Origin: Onthophagus taurus
Lineage: Eukaryota > Arthropoda > Insecta > Coleoptera > Scarabaeidae
Assembly (NCBI RefSeq): GCF_036711975.1
Contig: NW_027248941.1
Location: 992,001 to 1,056,000, forward strand
Length of the DNA stretch: 64,000 nucleotides
Direction of reading: 5' to 3'
Part shown: one piece after another, positions 13,227 through 27,000 of the stretch
Layout: every line of letters begins with the position of its first letter
Numbering within the stretch: the stretch's first letter is position 1
Position numbers and translations under genes: made by a program
Notes under the pieces: generated by a model
Told to the model about the DNA's origin: nothing
The model's database searches: none
The model's input: the letters and a program-made list of their open reading frames with translations, nothing else

Positions 13227-13584
13227 GCACGATTATTTAATTATTTAACTAAAAAATTATTTAAGTGCAAATAAAATTAACACGCAATCGTAGTTTGCGT
13301 CCTTTAGAGGGCGCTTTAATCCGAATTTTTTTAAATTTAAAATATAAATAAACGTATTTTTTAATATACAAAAAAACGGTTTAAATAATAATTTGACACT
13401 GAATTAAGTTAATTTATCACTAAATTTTGCATTAACAACATTAATATTACTCTTAAATCATACCTCTTTAAGCGCCACCTATATAAAAATAACTCAACTT
13501 TGACATATAACCTCAAAAAAAGAAATTTTCATCAAAAAAACCTTTTATTTTATAATTAAAACATTAATTTTAACTTTAAATTAA

Positions 13585-13780
13585 GAAACACGTATTTTAG
13601 AGTTCTCAATACGTCTTCTAAATCGTCTCGATAATTCTCGTTGCATCGCATGTTGATCTTGTTGACTTGCCTTTGTAATTTTTTCCATAATTTCGTGTTT
13701 ATAAGTGGAATGAAGAATCTTTCGATGCCATGCTCTGCCTGATTTGGCGTTTCTTTTCAAGTAATTTATCCATTTTAAGC
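13585..13780 (-). pseudogene. Cfp1 3′-end fragment, copy 2
   Basis: A second truncated copy of the Cfp1 terminal coding region. It is closer to the functional gene than copy 1: it retains GCATCGCATGTTGATCTTGT, as in the real gene at 14188. A short internal deletion relative to Cfp1 removes the segment encoding part of SRAGVLALML. Confidence 0.85.
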
Positions 13781-14125
13781 TCGATTATTTAATTAAAAAA
13801 TTATTTAAGTACAAATAAAATCAACACGCAATCGTGGTTTGCGTCCTTTAGAGGGCGCTTTAATCCGAAATTTTTTTTAAATTTAAAATATAAATAAACG
13901 TATTTTTTAATATACAAAAAAATGATTTAAATAATAATTTATCACTTAATTAAGTTAATTTATCACTAAATTTTGCATTAATAATAATAAATAACTTTTA
14001 AATTAAATTTCTTTAAGCGCCATCTATGTAACAATAACTCAATTTTGACACATAACCTCAAATAATAAAATTTTCATCAAAAAAACCTTTTATTTTATTA
14101 TTAAAACATTAATTTTAACTTTAAA

Positions 14126-15678
14126 TTAAGAAACACGTGTTTTAGAGTTCCCCATACGTTTTCTAAATCGTCTCGATAATTCTCGTTGCATCGCATGTTG
14201 ATCTTGTTGACTTGCCTTTGTAATTTCTTCCATAACTTCGTGGTTATAAGTGGAATGAAGCATCAAAGCTAAAACCCCGGCTCTCGATGCCATGCTCTGC
14301 CTAATTTGGCGTTCTTTTTCGAGTAACTCATCCATTTTAAGCCATTGTCTGACTCGTTCCAAATCAACCTCGGCTCTGCGCAATTTCTCCCAAACGTAAT
14401 GTTTAGTACAGCTTTTTTTGGGAGCCCTGCAGAATTCGCCGGTTAAATCGAAAACGTTCGTAACCAGGGGGCACCCGCAAACTTCGTTTTCCCCAATTTT
14501 GGGGTCTTTGCAATGTTCTGGGCATAACACCCTTAACCGTTTGCAATAAGTTTTGTTTATTGGGTTAAAAAAGTCGCAAAACATGTTATTTCCTTCAATA
14601 CGAGTTTTATAAACGGAACCAAACGAAGCTTGAGATTCGTATTTATTAAAACATTTCTCCATATGCTTAATAGCCGTTTTCGAATGGATTTCGTGCCCAC
14701 AAGTGATGCAATACATCGACATTTCAGATTCATCTTCATGTTCGTACTCGGCGTTTGGGTCGATTAAAGCATTTCGGGCTCTTTCTATGATTAAGTCTAA
14801 TTCGCGATGGCGTTTATCGAGTTCATGCAAAATCCTTTGCACCTCCATTTGTTGTTTTCTAACCTCTTCGAGATTTTTAATGTTTTTTTCTTCCGCCAAA
14901 CAGGGGCTTAGGGCCCACTCTTGAATGCGTTGGGGAAGGACTTGGTAAATTCGATTCGTTGCTAAACGATGCCCGCAAGTATCCGAGCAATATTTTGAGC
15001 CAAATCGAGCGCTATTTTTGCAAGCGGGGCCGTAACATTGTCGGGCATAATCTGTTTGGAGGTGGGCGTTTCCAGGGGGTTCGTTATCGGAGCCCGAATC
15101 CCTCCGTTTCCTTCGATTTCCATAATTAACACAAACTCTTTGTTTACAACGATCTTTAACGCTTTTTCCGTATTTGTGTTTTCGGGTACAAACATCGCAG
15201 CGGCCGCAATCTTCCGTGCGATAACACCCCATGCAATCCCCGCATTTTTTTTGCTTCTTATCCGGTTTGGGTTCGCGTTCTTTTCGTTTTTTGGTTTTAT
15301 CCCGCTCTTTATTATCTTTGTATGAGGCGTTTTCTTCCCGCTTTGTTTTCCAACGCGTTTGTAGGGTGTTATCTTCTTCAGTGCAACGAATACAAAAGTA
15401 CTGCTTTATTAATTTAGCCTCCTTTTCGGAGATACTGATACAATCACCGTGGTACCATTCCTCGCACGCATCGCAAGCTATCATAAAACGCGAACTATCG
15501 GAAGAGCGACAAATACAATAAGCTTGACCGTCTTGTTTGAGGAGGGTATCGATTTTCGATTGGCGTTCGGGAAGAAGGAATTGTTTCGCTATTTCTTCTC
15601 GCTAAAAATTAACGTTTATGAGGTAAAGTGAGGTTATGTTGGGTGTTTACTTACGGAGATATCCTTTTTTCGCGACAT
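14126..15678 (-). CDS. Cfp1: CXXC finger protein 1 (Cfp1), COMPASS subunit
   Basis: Binds unmethylated CpG DNA and H3K4me3 and recruits the SET1/COMPASS H3K4 methyltransferase in the nucleus. Exon 1 is 15655-15678 (MSRKKDIS). A 53-nt intron follows, and exon 2 is 14126-15601; together they give 499 aa. The N-terminal PHD finger (about 36-85) shows CICR, CDACEEWYHGDC and CIRC. After a basic stretch comes the CXXC zinc finger (about 120-165) with KKCGDCMGC, CGRCDVC and CKQRVC. The C-terminal half shows QCYGPACKNSARFGSKYCS, a coiled coil around LEEVRKQQMEVQRILHELDK, and a Cys/His-rich region ending in SRRFRKRMGNSKTRVS, as in the family's C-terminal domain. It is head-to-head with the HMGA-like gene, and its 3′ end lies in a triplicated unit. 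Confidence 0.95.
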
Positions 15679-16743
15679 TTTCGGGCGATTCGGAATCTAA
15701 ATGTGATTCTAAGATGAAATAAGAACGTTTTTTTTTATTGTTTTAGGGGTTAGGACGAAATTAATATTAATTATTTTTTTTTTGCTTTGACAGATAAAGA
15801 TTGAGGTTATGTCAAAATTAATTTTATCAATTAATTGAATTGTGACGAAAATTCTGGCGAAATTGATAAGTTTTCGCGTTGAATGATGGATCGAATAACG
15901 AAACTTACCGCTAACAATAAGAATTATCGCTTAATTCGATAACGCTTCGTAAAAACCGCGATTTGGAGCGATTAAAACGGAATAAAATTAATTAATTAAA
16001 AGAAACGCAATGGAATCGCCGAAATAATAAAAATGTAACGATAAAATTAATTTAAGTTTATGATTATACCTTTAGAAAGTCGTTTTCGTATAAAGTTGTG
16101 TTTATTTTCTGACATAAAGTTCTCCGCGCTGATTGGTTGTTTGTTTGGCGGGGTTAGAGTTGTCGCCGCCTGGTGGAACGCTTTGTAAGCACCACAGACC
16201 TGCTTGATCCCCAACGTGGTAAGTCGATTTCTCGTTTCCAGTTAAAATTTAATATAAATTCGTACGATTTTTTGTTCAATCGGGGGTTTGGTGATAAAAA
16301 TAATAGTTTTTTCGCTCGATTTTATCCGATTCGGTTCATCCGATTTGTTTTTACGGTTCGCGCGTAATAAATTCAGGTAAAATATATTCTCGTATATATG
16401 GCGTCACTATATCCTACCCGGCTCGCTTGATTTCGGCGTCATCTTAACGCAAAAATTAATTTCTCGATTAATAAACCTCGATGGGGCTCGTTGATGGCGC
16501 AAAAAAATACGAAATTTTCGCACTTTTCCGATTTTAAACGCGGCCCAAGCAAAAAGCGCCTATTTTCCCGGAAATTATTTGGGTGTATACCGGAATTTTA
16601 ATATTCTATTATTTTATAAATGGCGCGCATTTGTTTCTTTCGACGCTCAACGGCTTTTTTTTGTTTTTTTATTTCCTAACCTCAAATTTTTTTTATTAAT
16701 TATTTATTTTTAGGTTTAAACATTAATAGTTATTGGGAAAAAA
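15679..16743. promoter_or_regulatory. divergent promoter region and non-coding first exon of the HMGA-like gene
   Basis: About 1.06 kb separates the Cfp1 and HMGA-like start codons, which face apart, so the two probably share a promoter zone. A likely untranslated exon ends at the donor ACGTG/GTAAGTCG near 16220, and an acceptor (TTTTTAG) near 16712 leads into the coding exon. TTGATGGCGC lies at 16491. This stretch is richer in CG dinucleotides than the introns. No TATA box is evident. The role is inferred from position. Confidence 0.55.
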
Positions 16744-17135
16744 ATGTCGGACGAACCAACCAAACGCGGCCGTAAAGCTGAAAAGAAAACGGAAAAGATT
16801 GAAGTTGAAAAAGAATCGAAAAAACGGCCCCGCAAGGAGACCAAGCCCGTCGAAAGTGGTGCCGGCGACACTGAAGATGGGGCTACACCGGTGAAACGAG
16901 GCAGGGGGCGGCCGAAAGGCTCCACCAAAAAGAAAAACGCTCACGGTGCCGCCAAAGTCACCAAACCAAAAGGACTAGGTAATGTTTTAAATCTAACCTC
17001 AAACGATTTTTTTGATTATTAACTTCTTAATTATGTTTAGGGCGGAGAGGAAGACCTAAACGTGAAGAAGCTAAGGAATCGGCGGAAGAAGATGGTGAAG
17101 AAAATGATGCTAACGAAGAAGAAGACGATGATTAG
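16744..17135 (+). CDS. small AT-hook (HMGA-like) chromatin protein
   Basis: Two coding exons, 16744-16978 and 17041-17135, encode 109 aa (the split glycine codon closes in phase). The protein is Lys/Arg-rich with AT-hook-like cores (TKRGRK near residue 7, KKRPRK, and the canonical VKRGRGRPKGS around 45-55). A further hook, GRRGRPKRE, spans the splice junction, and the protein ends in an acidic tail (EEDGEENDANEEEDDD). Several hooks plus an acidic tail is the HMGA plan: minor-groove binding to AT tracts and architectural help to transcription. Orthology to a named insect gene is not certain. A polyadenylation signal AATAAA lies at 17542. Confidence 0.85.
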
Positions 17136-17569
17136 ATTTCTTTAACCGTAAAGTAAAAAATTTTAACAGCCAACGATAGGCGAATCGTCCCTCATTAATT
17201 TTCTTTGTATTACTTTACTATTTATATCAATCTTTTCGTGTTCTCAAATTGGAATGATAATTTATTTTCTTTTTGTTCGTAATCATCACTTTCGGGCACT
17301 AATTCTTCCGTTGCCATTGCGTTATTAGTTTCTTTTACCGTTTAAGAATCTTATTAAGTGTAAAACGCGCCCCGTTGGTCTCTCGTAATTATTTTAATTC
17401 AAGGGACTCTAAAATAAAATTTATATGTTTAGTTGTAAGAAATAGTTGGAACAAAATCGACGAAATGTCTTTTGTTACTCCCATTATGTGTATCTATTCT
17501 AGTAAGGATCTATCTGAAATCGTGTAAAACTCATTTTTTTCAATAAAAATCATTAAACCACAATTTTTT

Positions 17570-18085
17570 TATTTTAATTATTAAGAAATCCCGCCAAAAA
17601 TTTTTCACCGCAAGATGGCGCTTCATTAATATTTATCTTTTCACTGCTACAACATTTATTTAAATTTATATTAATTTAATTGCGCTTTTATTAATCAAAT
17701 TTGTTACTTAGGTTGTAAAATTAATTTATTATTTAATTAAATTAATTTATTTAACGAATTTAATTTAAAATCAATAATGTAGATGGCGCTATTATCATTT
17801 TATGTAAGCGAACCTGTCAAAAGTGTGGTTTGTTTATTAAGTTTATTATTGAAAAAATAAGCGTTGAAGCGTGATGAAACAGCGTTTAAATGGTGCTTAA
17901 TTCCAATTTAAAACGATAAATCAAAAAAATAAGCCCCATAAAGTTATGGTTAGTACCGAAAATTAGTATTAAAAAAAAGTTAGGTTATGTTTACTTATTC
18001 TTATAAAAAAACATAACCTCAAAATTTAAAAAAATTTCTTTTAGAATCCTAGCTTACCCAATATCTTCCCGTCTGGGTTTGTAGC
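17570..18085 (+). pseudogene. duplicated Prp40 promoter, start exon and broken exon 2
   Basis: This stretch matches 19374-19886, the true Prp40 upstream region. It has the same AAGATGGCGCTTCATTAAT box, the same GTAGATGGCGCTAT box, the same start exon ending in ATG with donor GTTAGT, and the same acceptor. Exon 2 then reads PSLPNI as in Prp40, but after GGGTTTGTAGC at 18085 it runs into unrelated sequence and stops within about 15 codons. It is a promoter-carrying gene fragment that could still be transcribed. Confidence 0.85.
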
Positions 18086-18760
18086 ATTAGAAGAAAATGT
18101 AAAAGAACGTTACATAAAGACATAATAGAACTGTTTGCGGATGTAGAAAGAATTTTTACTAAGATAAACACAGTTGATAACCACATAAACGCAACAAATA
18201 ATATAGTTAATGAAATAACTAACTTTCTATATAAACATAAAGAAGAAAAGCACAACATTTTCAAAAAATTCTTATTAAATAACAAAGATATAGTAGTAAT
18301 AAAATTAGATAAGACTAAACAATTAATCATACTTTATAAGAAACAATATAATGTACAATGAGGGCAGATCCTGGACCTAACTTAGTAGTCAAAATTAACG
18401 ACTATTTAAAAAAATTTGGAAAAAATGAAATGGATAAAAATCTCAAATTACAATTAGCCCCAATGCATTATACAACCCCTAAGATTCATTGATTGCTCGA
18501 AATACATAAAGATGATAAACCTTTGAGACCTATAATAAATAATATTAATGGACCTACCAATCAATTAGCAAAGTTCTTGAATAAATCATTAAATTTATTA
18601 AATGAATTTGATGTTAAAAGTGTTTAGGAATTAAAGGAGAAAATAAAATCATTAAATACAGAAGATTTGAATGATGGATATAGTGAGTTTTGACATACAA
18701 TTATTGTTTACTAATATACCAGTGCATAAAATGATTGAATTATTGGAATAAAATTGGCGA
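18086..18760 (+). mobile_element. Penelope-like element reverse-transcriptase fragment
   Basis: With several in-frame stops, the plus strand reads MHYTTPKIH, LLEIHKDDKPLRPIINNING and PTNQLAKFLNKSLN. After a frame change it reads FDIQLLFTNIPVHKMIELL, matching the SLFTNIP motif of Penelope-like reverse transcriptases. It is decayed and truncated. It abuts the broken Prp40 exon 2 directly, so the element, or a rearrangement through it, made that breakpoint. Confidence 0.75.
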
Positions 18761-19373
18761 CATATTGAAATAAAATGCCTCAATTGGTCTCAACTTGCTA
18801 CCCATTAATACCCTCAATACACTCATAACATATACCAAATTTGGCTTTTCTAGCTTAATGTATTACAAAGATATTCAATATTTTAAAAATGTAAGAGCCA
18901 ACTTTGAAGGCCTATAACTCCTCAGGGGTACAACTTAGTATAGAGATAAGTTGCGTTAAATCATCTTAATTCATTGTCCTCTACATATCCCTGCTCTGTG
19001 TCTCTTCTTATGTGAATCATCCTGTATAAACTGACCGGCAAAAAAAACCGGCCACTATAAATTAGCCAAAACTTCAAAGCTTTTCTTGCGAACCGCGCAT
19101 TCGATTTTGATGATTCTTTTTTTGATCGAAAGGTTGATTCTTCGGTAATAATCCTGCGATAGAAATTTTTATTCAGATTTTAATTTGAACATATACAGGC
19201 TGTAAGAATGAGAAAAACTTTTTTTCTCGAAATTTGTAATACCCTGATTTGACATGTATATAATGGTTTAGAAATAAATCGAAATAAATAATTAAAAGGA
19301 GGAAATAGTGTCATATTTCGTATATTAAAAAATAATAAAGCCTCCATATACAAATAAATAAATAAATAATTAA
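18761..19373. other. AT-rich spacer between the two Prp40 promoter copies
   Basis: No gene is recognisable. Low-complexity ATAAATAAATAA lies near 19350. It probably consists of remnants of the inserted mobile sequence. Confidence 0.4.
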
Positions 19374-19744
19374 TTTTAATTATTAAGAAATTTTTCACCG
19401 CGAGATGGCGCTTCATTAATGTTTATCTTTTGACTGGTAAAACATTTATTTATTTATATTAATTTAATTACGCTTTTATTAGCTTTATTAATCAAATTAG
19501 TTGTTTAGGTCATAAACTTAATTAAATAAGTAATAACAAAATTTATTATTTAATTAATTTAATTTAAAATCAATAATGTAGATGGCGCTATAATCTTTTT
19601 ATGTAAGCGAACCTGTCAAAAGTGTGGTTTATTTATTAAGTTTATTATTGCAAAAATAAGCATTGAAACGTGATGAAACAGCGTTTAAATGGTGCTTAAT
19701 TCCAATTTAAATCGATAAATCAAAAAAATAAGCTTCATAAAGTT

Positions 19745-22606
<2,862 letters not shown>

Positions 22607-24049
22607 TTCGTATTTCGCGGAATTTTTTTAAGAAGAACATAACCTCAATTAAAATTTATTAAAAAATAAGTATGATTTTTTTCTCAATATCCTTGTATAA
22701 TTATGATCCTTTTGTTTTGTTTATTATTATAGATTACTAAATTACTAAATTAATTGGATTTAAATTAATTTGGATATAAATAATCGGAAAGGTACATACA
22801 TAACCTAATTTTTTTTTAATTTTTATATAGTTTTAACTTTTAAAGGGTAATATAAAAAGAATTAATATATTTATTACATTTATTTAAATAATTCTTTATT
22901 AATTTTATTAATAGTTTATTTAATTATAATTTAACAGTTTTTTTTGATTATTTACAGTTGGTATTTTAGTCACCATACATTTTTTGACACATGACAGAAT
23001 AAAAAGTCAAATTGCGGTTGTGTCGCGTTCCGAGATCGATTCTTTTCGTTTTTGCGTCACATTTCAGTCGGACGCCGATTAAATCGGGACGCAGTCGTAT
23101 TGCGGAGCTACAAACGTTACGTGAGTACTAATTTTTTTTAATATTATGAATTTGCACAATCACCATACGCCGGTCGTTTCCGTACTACGTCGACGTGACG
23201 TAGCCCCTTCGTTTTATTAATTAACCCGATTAAATAGGTGTAAAGATTATCTAAAATAATATTTGTACACGGTTATAGAGGATTTTTTGATTTATTTGCG
23301 GTAATAAATCGATTTAAACAAAAAATTTTTAAAATTCGCTGGCGATTTAATTTATTTGACGTTTAATAGATGGCGTTGTTTTTGGGTTAAACAAATTTTT
23401 GAGGTTATGTTTTAACATCATCTAGGTTATGTTTTATGTTTGAGTAAACGAAACTTTCTCTCTTAAAATTTCGTTTTCTCCTCACTTTCTTTCCGTTTTT
23501 TTTTTGCGTTCGCACCTAAATGTAAGTTATTATTACTTTATTGTCCGTTTTATTGCTTTGACTCGGCTTAATTGGGCTATTTACAAGTTATTCAAACTAG
23601 TTTTGGTTTGCTTTTGTGATTTAACCTTCGAAACGGAGCGCTTAGAAATAGTTTAAAGAGAAAAAAACTCGCAATTTCATGTAAGTGTGATAAAAGTGAT
23701 TTTTCTCCTTTTATTTTTAACCTTGAAGTTGTTTTTTTTATTATTAAAGTCTTGTTGACTTTTATTTTGGTGCTGATAAAACGAAGATCTGAATCAGGTG
23801 ATGTTAAAATGTAGTGTTTTAATTCCCAAATTAATTACGTTGATAAAAAAAACGTTTTTGTTTAATCGGATGATTTAGTTGAAACATTGATTATAAATAT
23901 TGTTTTCGCAAAAACATCTATTTATAACGGTATCAATTCATTATGTAACTATAAAACGATAATTTTGAAGATTTGACCTCAAAAATAACGTTTTTTCTCT
24001 TCCAGATTGATTACATAACCTCGAAAAATCGCCAAATTCGAATTTTAAG
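22607..24049. promoter_or_regulatory. Prp40 3′ flank, ACLY promoter and untranslated first exons
   Basis: After the Prp40 stop, AT-rich sequence runs to about 22950. A CG-richer stretch from about 23030 to 23200 ends a probable first non-coding ACLY exon at the donor CGTTAC/GTGAGTAC (23119). TAGATGGCGTT lies at 23367. Further donor-like sites (AAAT/GTAAGT near 23520, TCAT/GTAAGTG near 23680) suggest alternative leader exons. CTCTTCCAG near 24005 is the acceptor before the ATG. Confidence 0.55.
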
Positions 24050-27000
24050 ATGTCGGCGAAAGGGATTCGGGAAGCAACCGGAAAAGATTTGATAAATCGC
24101 CTCTTAGATTCCGATACAGCGGCGGTTCGATGTAAATTCGCTTCAGTGACGCCGAAAACGAATTTTGGAGCCCTAATTGAGAGCCACCCTTGGTTGCAAA
24201 CTCACCCTCTGGTAGTTAAACCAGATCAATTAATAAAGCGGCGAGGAAAGCTTGGTCTAATCGCCGTAAATAAAAGCGTGGATGAAGTGAAACAATGGAT
24301 CGACGAGAGGATGAATAAAGATCAAAAGATTGGAACAGCAACTGGGAAATTAAGAAACTTCATAATCGAGCCTTTCATCCCTCATAAACCGGAAGAGGAG
24401 ATGTATATTTGTATTTACTCCCACCGGCATGGTGATACGATTTTATTTCACCATGAGGGTGGTGTTGATATTGGGGATGTTGACTCGAAAGCATTAAAAA
24501 TTGATATTTTAATTGGGGAGGATTTAAAAGTGGAACAAATCGAAAAGGGGTTGTTAATAAACGTCGCTGATGAGAAAAAAGCGATGTTAATTAAATTCAT
24601 TTCTTGTCTTTATAAAATGTATGTTGAGCTTTATTTTACATATTTCGAAATTAACCCTTTGGTGGTTACCGAGAAGGAAATTTACGTGTTGGATTTAGCG
24701 GCGAAATTGGACGCAACTGCCGAGTTTTTGTGTAAACCCCAATGGGGCGAAATCGATTACCCCCCTCCGTTTGGTCGAGACGCTTACGACGAGGAAGCTT
24801 ACATCGCCGATTTAGATTCGAAATCTGGGGCAAGTTTGAAATTGACCATTTTGAATAAAAATGGGAGGATTTGGACGATGGTTGCTGGTGGTGGAGCTTC
24901 TGTTATTTATAGCGACACGATTTGTGATTATGGAGGGGCTAATGAACTTGCTAATTATGGAGAATATTCTGGTTAGTATATCTATATATTTAAAAAAACA
25001 CTTCTGGGTTTCTCTATAAATGAGAAAAACGACATTTAATGTTTTTAATTAAAATTAACTCTAACAATTTTGTAAATGTACACTTTTAATGGGAAATTCC
25101 TCTTTCTATAAGAGATAGAGGAAAAATGATATATGATGGCGAAAACCGCATATCGAGATCTCTTACTGTTTCAGAGATACAGGGTGTTTTCGAAATAAGT
25201 GCATTTTCGAAAAATCGTCATAATTTTTTCTTTTCTATTCTGTGAAAACATTTCCAAAGCAACTTTTTACGTAGAATTCGATGGAATAAGTTAGGTTTCC
25301 CTCAAAGCAATATCTTAGTAGTTATTGACATAAAAATATACAACATTAAAATCTATATATGGAGATTTTGAAAAAGTAGGCTTTGGAAATAAAAGAAAAA
25401 CGAGATTATATTTATTAATAGCATCAAGATAGTTGGTTACAATCAATCAAAACATAAATTCATAAATAAAAAGCAGATTAAATTAATAAAACTTATTAGA
25501 AAACAACGATAAATATATGGCAACAAATAACAACAAAAATTAAACTCCTTTTCTATTATATACACTTTATGCCGAGTTGATAAGCTCAATCTCTATCTCC
25601 TACAGAAAGAGGAGTTTCTCTTTAAAAGTGTCCACTTTGGCCCACCCTGTACATGACGTGTGGTTTTTATATTCGTCTTTTTTTCTAATTTTGTCATTGA
25701 ATTAAAATAAAACTAGAACTAACACTAGACGTGGAAATATTCGGGTTTAGCCGTGCGCCTAAAAATAATTTTAGTGTTTTTTGAAAAGAACTTTCAGGTA
25801 TTAATCTTAAATTTAATTTTATTATTATATTCGTAATCTTTATTAAAAAACCTTTAAAATGAGTCCAAACATGACGTACTTATCTCAAAAAACAAAAAAG
25901 TTATACTAAAAAAACGTTAAACGCGAAGTTAGCGTTAGTTAATTTTTAAATATTAATACCAACCTTAATTTTGATTTTTTTTATTATATTTTTGTTTTCG
26001 TGATAAATTTTGAGACATTTTATAAAAATTAAGAATATGTCAAAATGACGTTGACATTTCAAACCGGAAGTTGCTTATATCTCGAGTAATATTGGAATTA
26101 AACACATCATGTTTGGGCTCATTTTAAAGGATTTTTCACGACGATTACAAATATGTCAAAATTGACGTTGACATTTCTAACCGGAAGTTGACCATAACTT
26201 CATTAATATTGAAGATAAATGTGTCGTGTTTGTACTTATTTTAAAGGATTTTTAATGAAGATTACAAATATGTCAAAATTGAGGTTGTATTTGTCAACTT
26301 CATAAAAAATCCTTTAAAATAAGTCCAAACTCGACATATTTAACTTTAATATTAATGCAAATATAATCACTTCCGGTTTGAAACGTCAACGTCAATTTTG
26401 ACAAATTTGTCATCTTCATTAAAAAACCTTTAAAATGAGTCGAAACATGACGCACTTATCTCAAAAAACAAAAAAGTTAGACTAAAAAAACCTTAAACCC
26501 GAAGTTGGCAACAATGAAAATAGTAATTTAATTTTTAAATATTAATACCAACCTTAATTTTGATTTTTTTTTTATTATATTTTTGTTTTCGTGATAAATT
26601 TTGAGACATTTTATAAAAATTAAGAATATGTCAAAATGACGTTGACATTTCAAACCGGAAGTTGCTTATATCTCGAGTAATATCGGAATTAAACGTATCA
26701 TGTTTGGGCTCATTTTAAAGGATTTTTCACGACGATTACAAATATGTCAAAATTGACGTTGACATTTCTAACCGGAAGTTGACCATAACTTAATATTGAA
26801 GATAAATATGTCGTGTTTGTACTTATTTTAAAGGATTTTTAATGAAGATTACAAATATGTCAAAATTGAGGTTGGTATTTTAAACCTGAAGTTAATTCTC
26901 ATAAAATAAACAAATGGACAACTTCGTGGTGTTCCTTCCTGATGTATTCTTTATTAAAAAACCTTTAAAATGATTCCAAACATGACGCACTTATCTCAAA

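Larger units (their letters stand above)
12694..14343. repeat. three tandem units of the Cfp1-tail / eggless-head boundary
   Basis: Units run 12694-13227, 13227-13780 and 13780-14343 (about 533, 553 and 563 bp). Each begins with sequence from just upstream of the eggless ATG (CACGATTATT, then the GCGTCCTTTAGAGGGCGCTT box). Each continues through an intergenic part with AAGCGCCATCTATG and ends with about the last 200 bp of the Cfp1 coding region. Only the third unit joins an intact Cfp1 gene. Both unit junctions read TTTAAGC(A/T)CGATT, so a few shared bases may have seeded the duplication. Confidence 0.9.

Noticed and set aside
16716..16944. Two Pro/Ser/Phe-rich minus-strand ORFs opposite the AT-hook gene
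   Set aside because: Antisense shadows of the Lys/Arg-rich coding exon.
18049..18330. 93-aa minus-strand ORF in the broken Prp40 copy
   Set aside because: It is antisense to the Penelope-like remnant and has no known motif.
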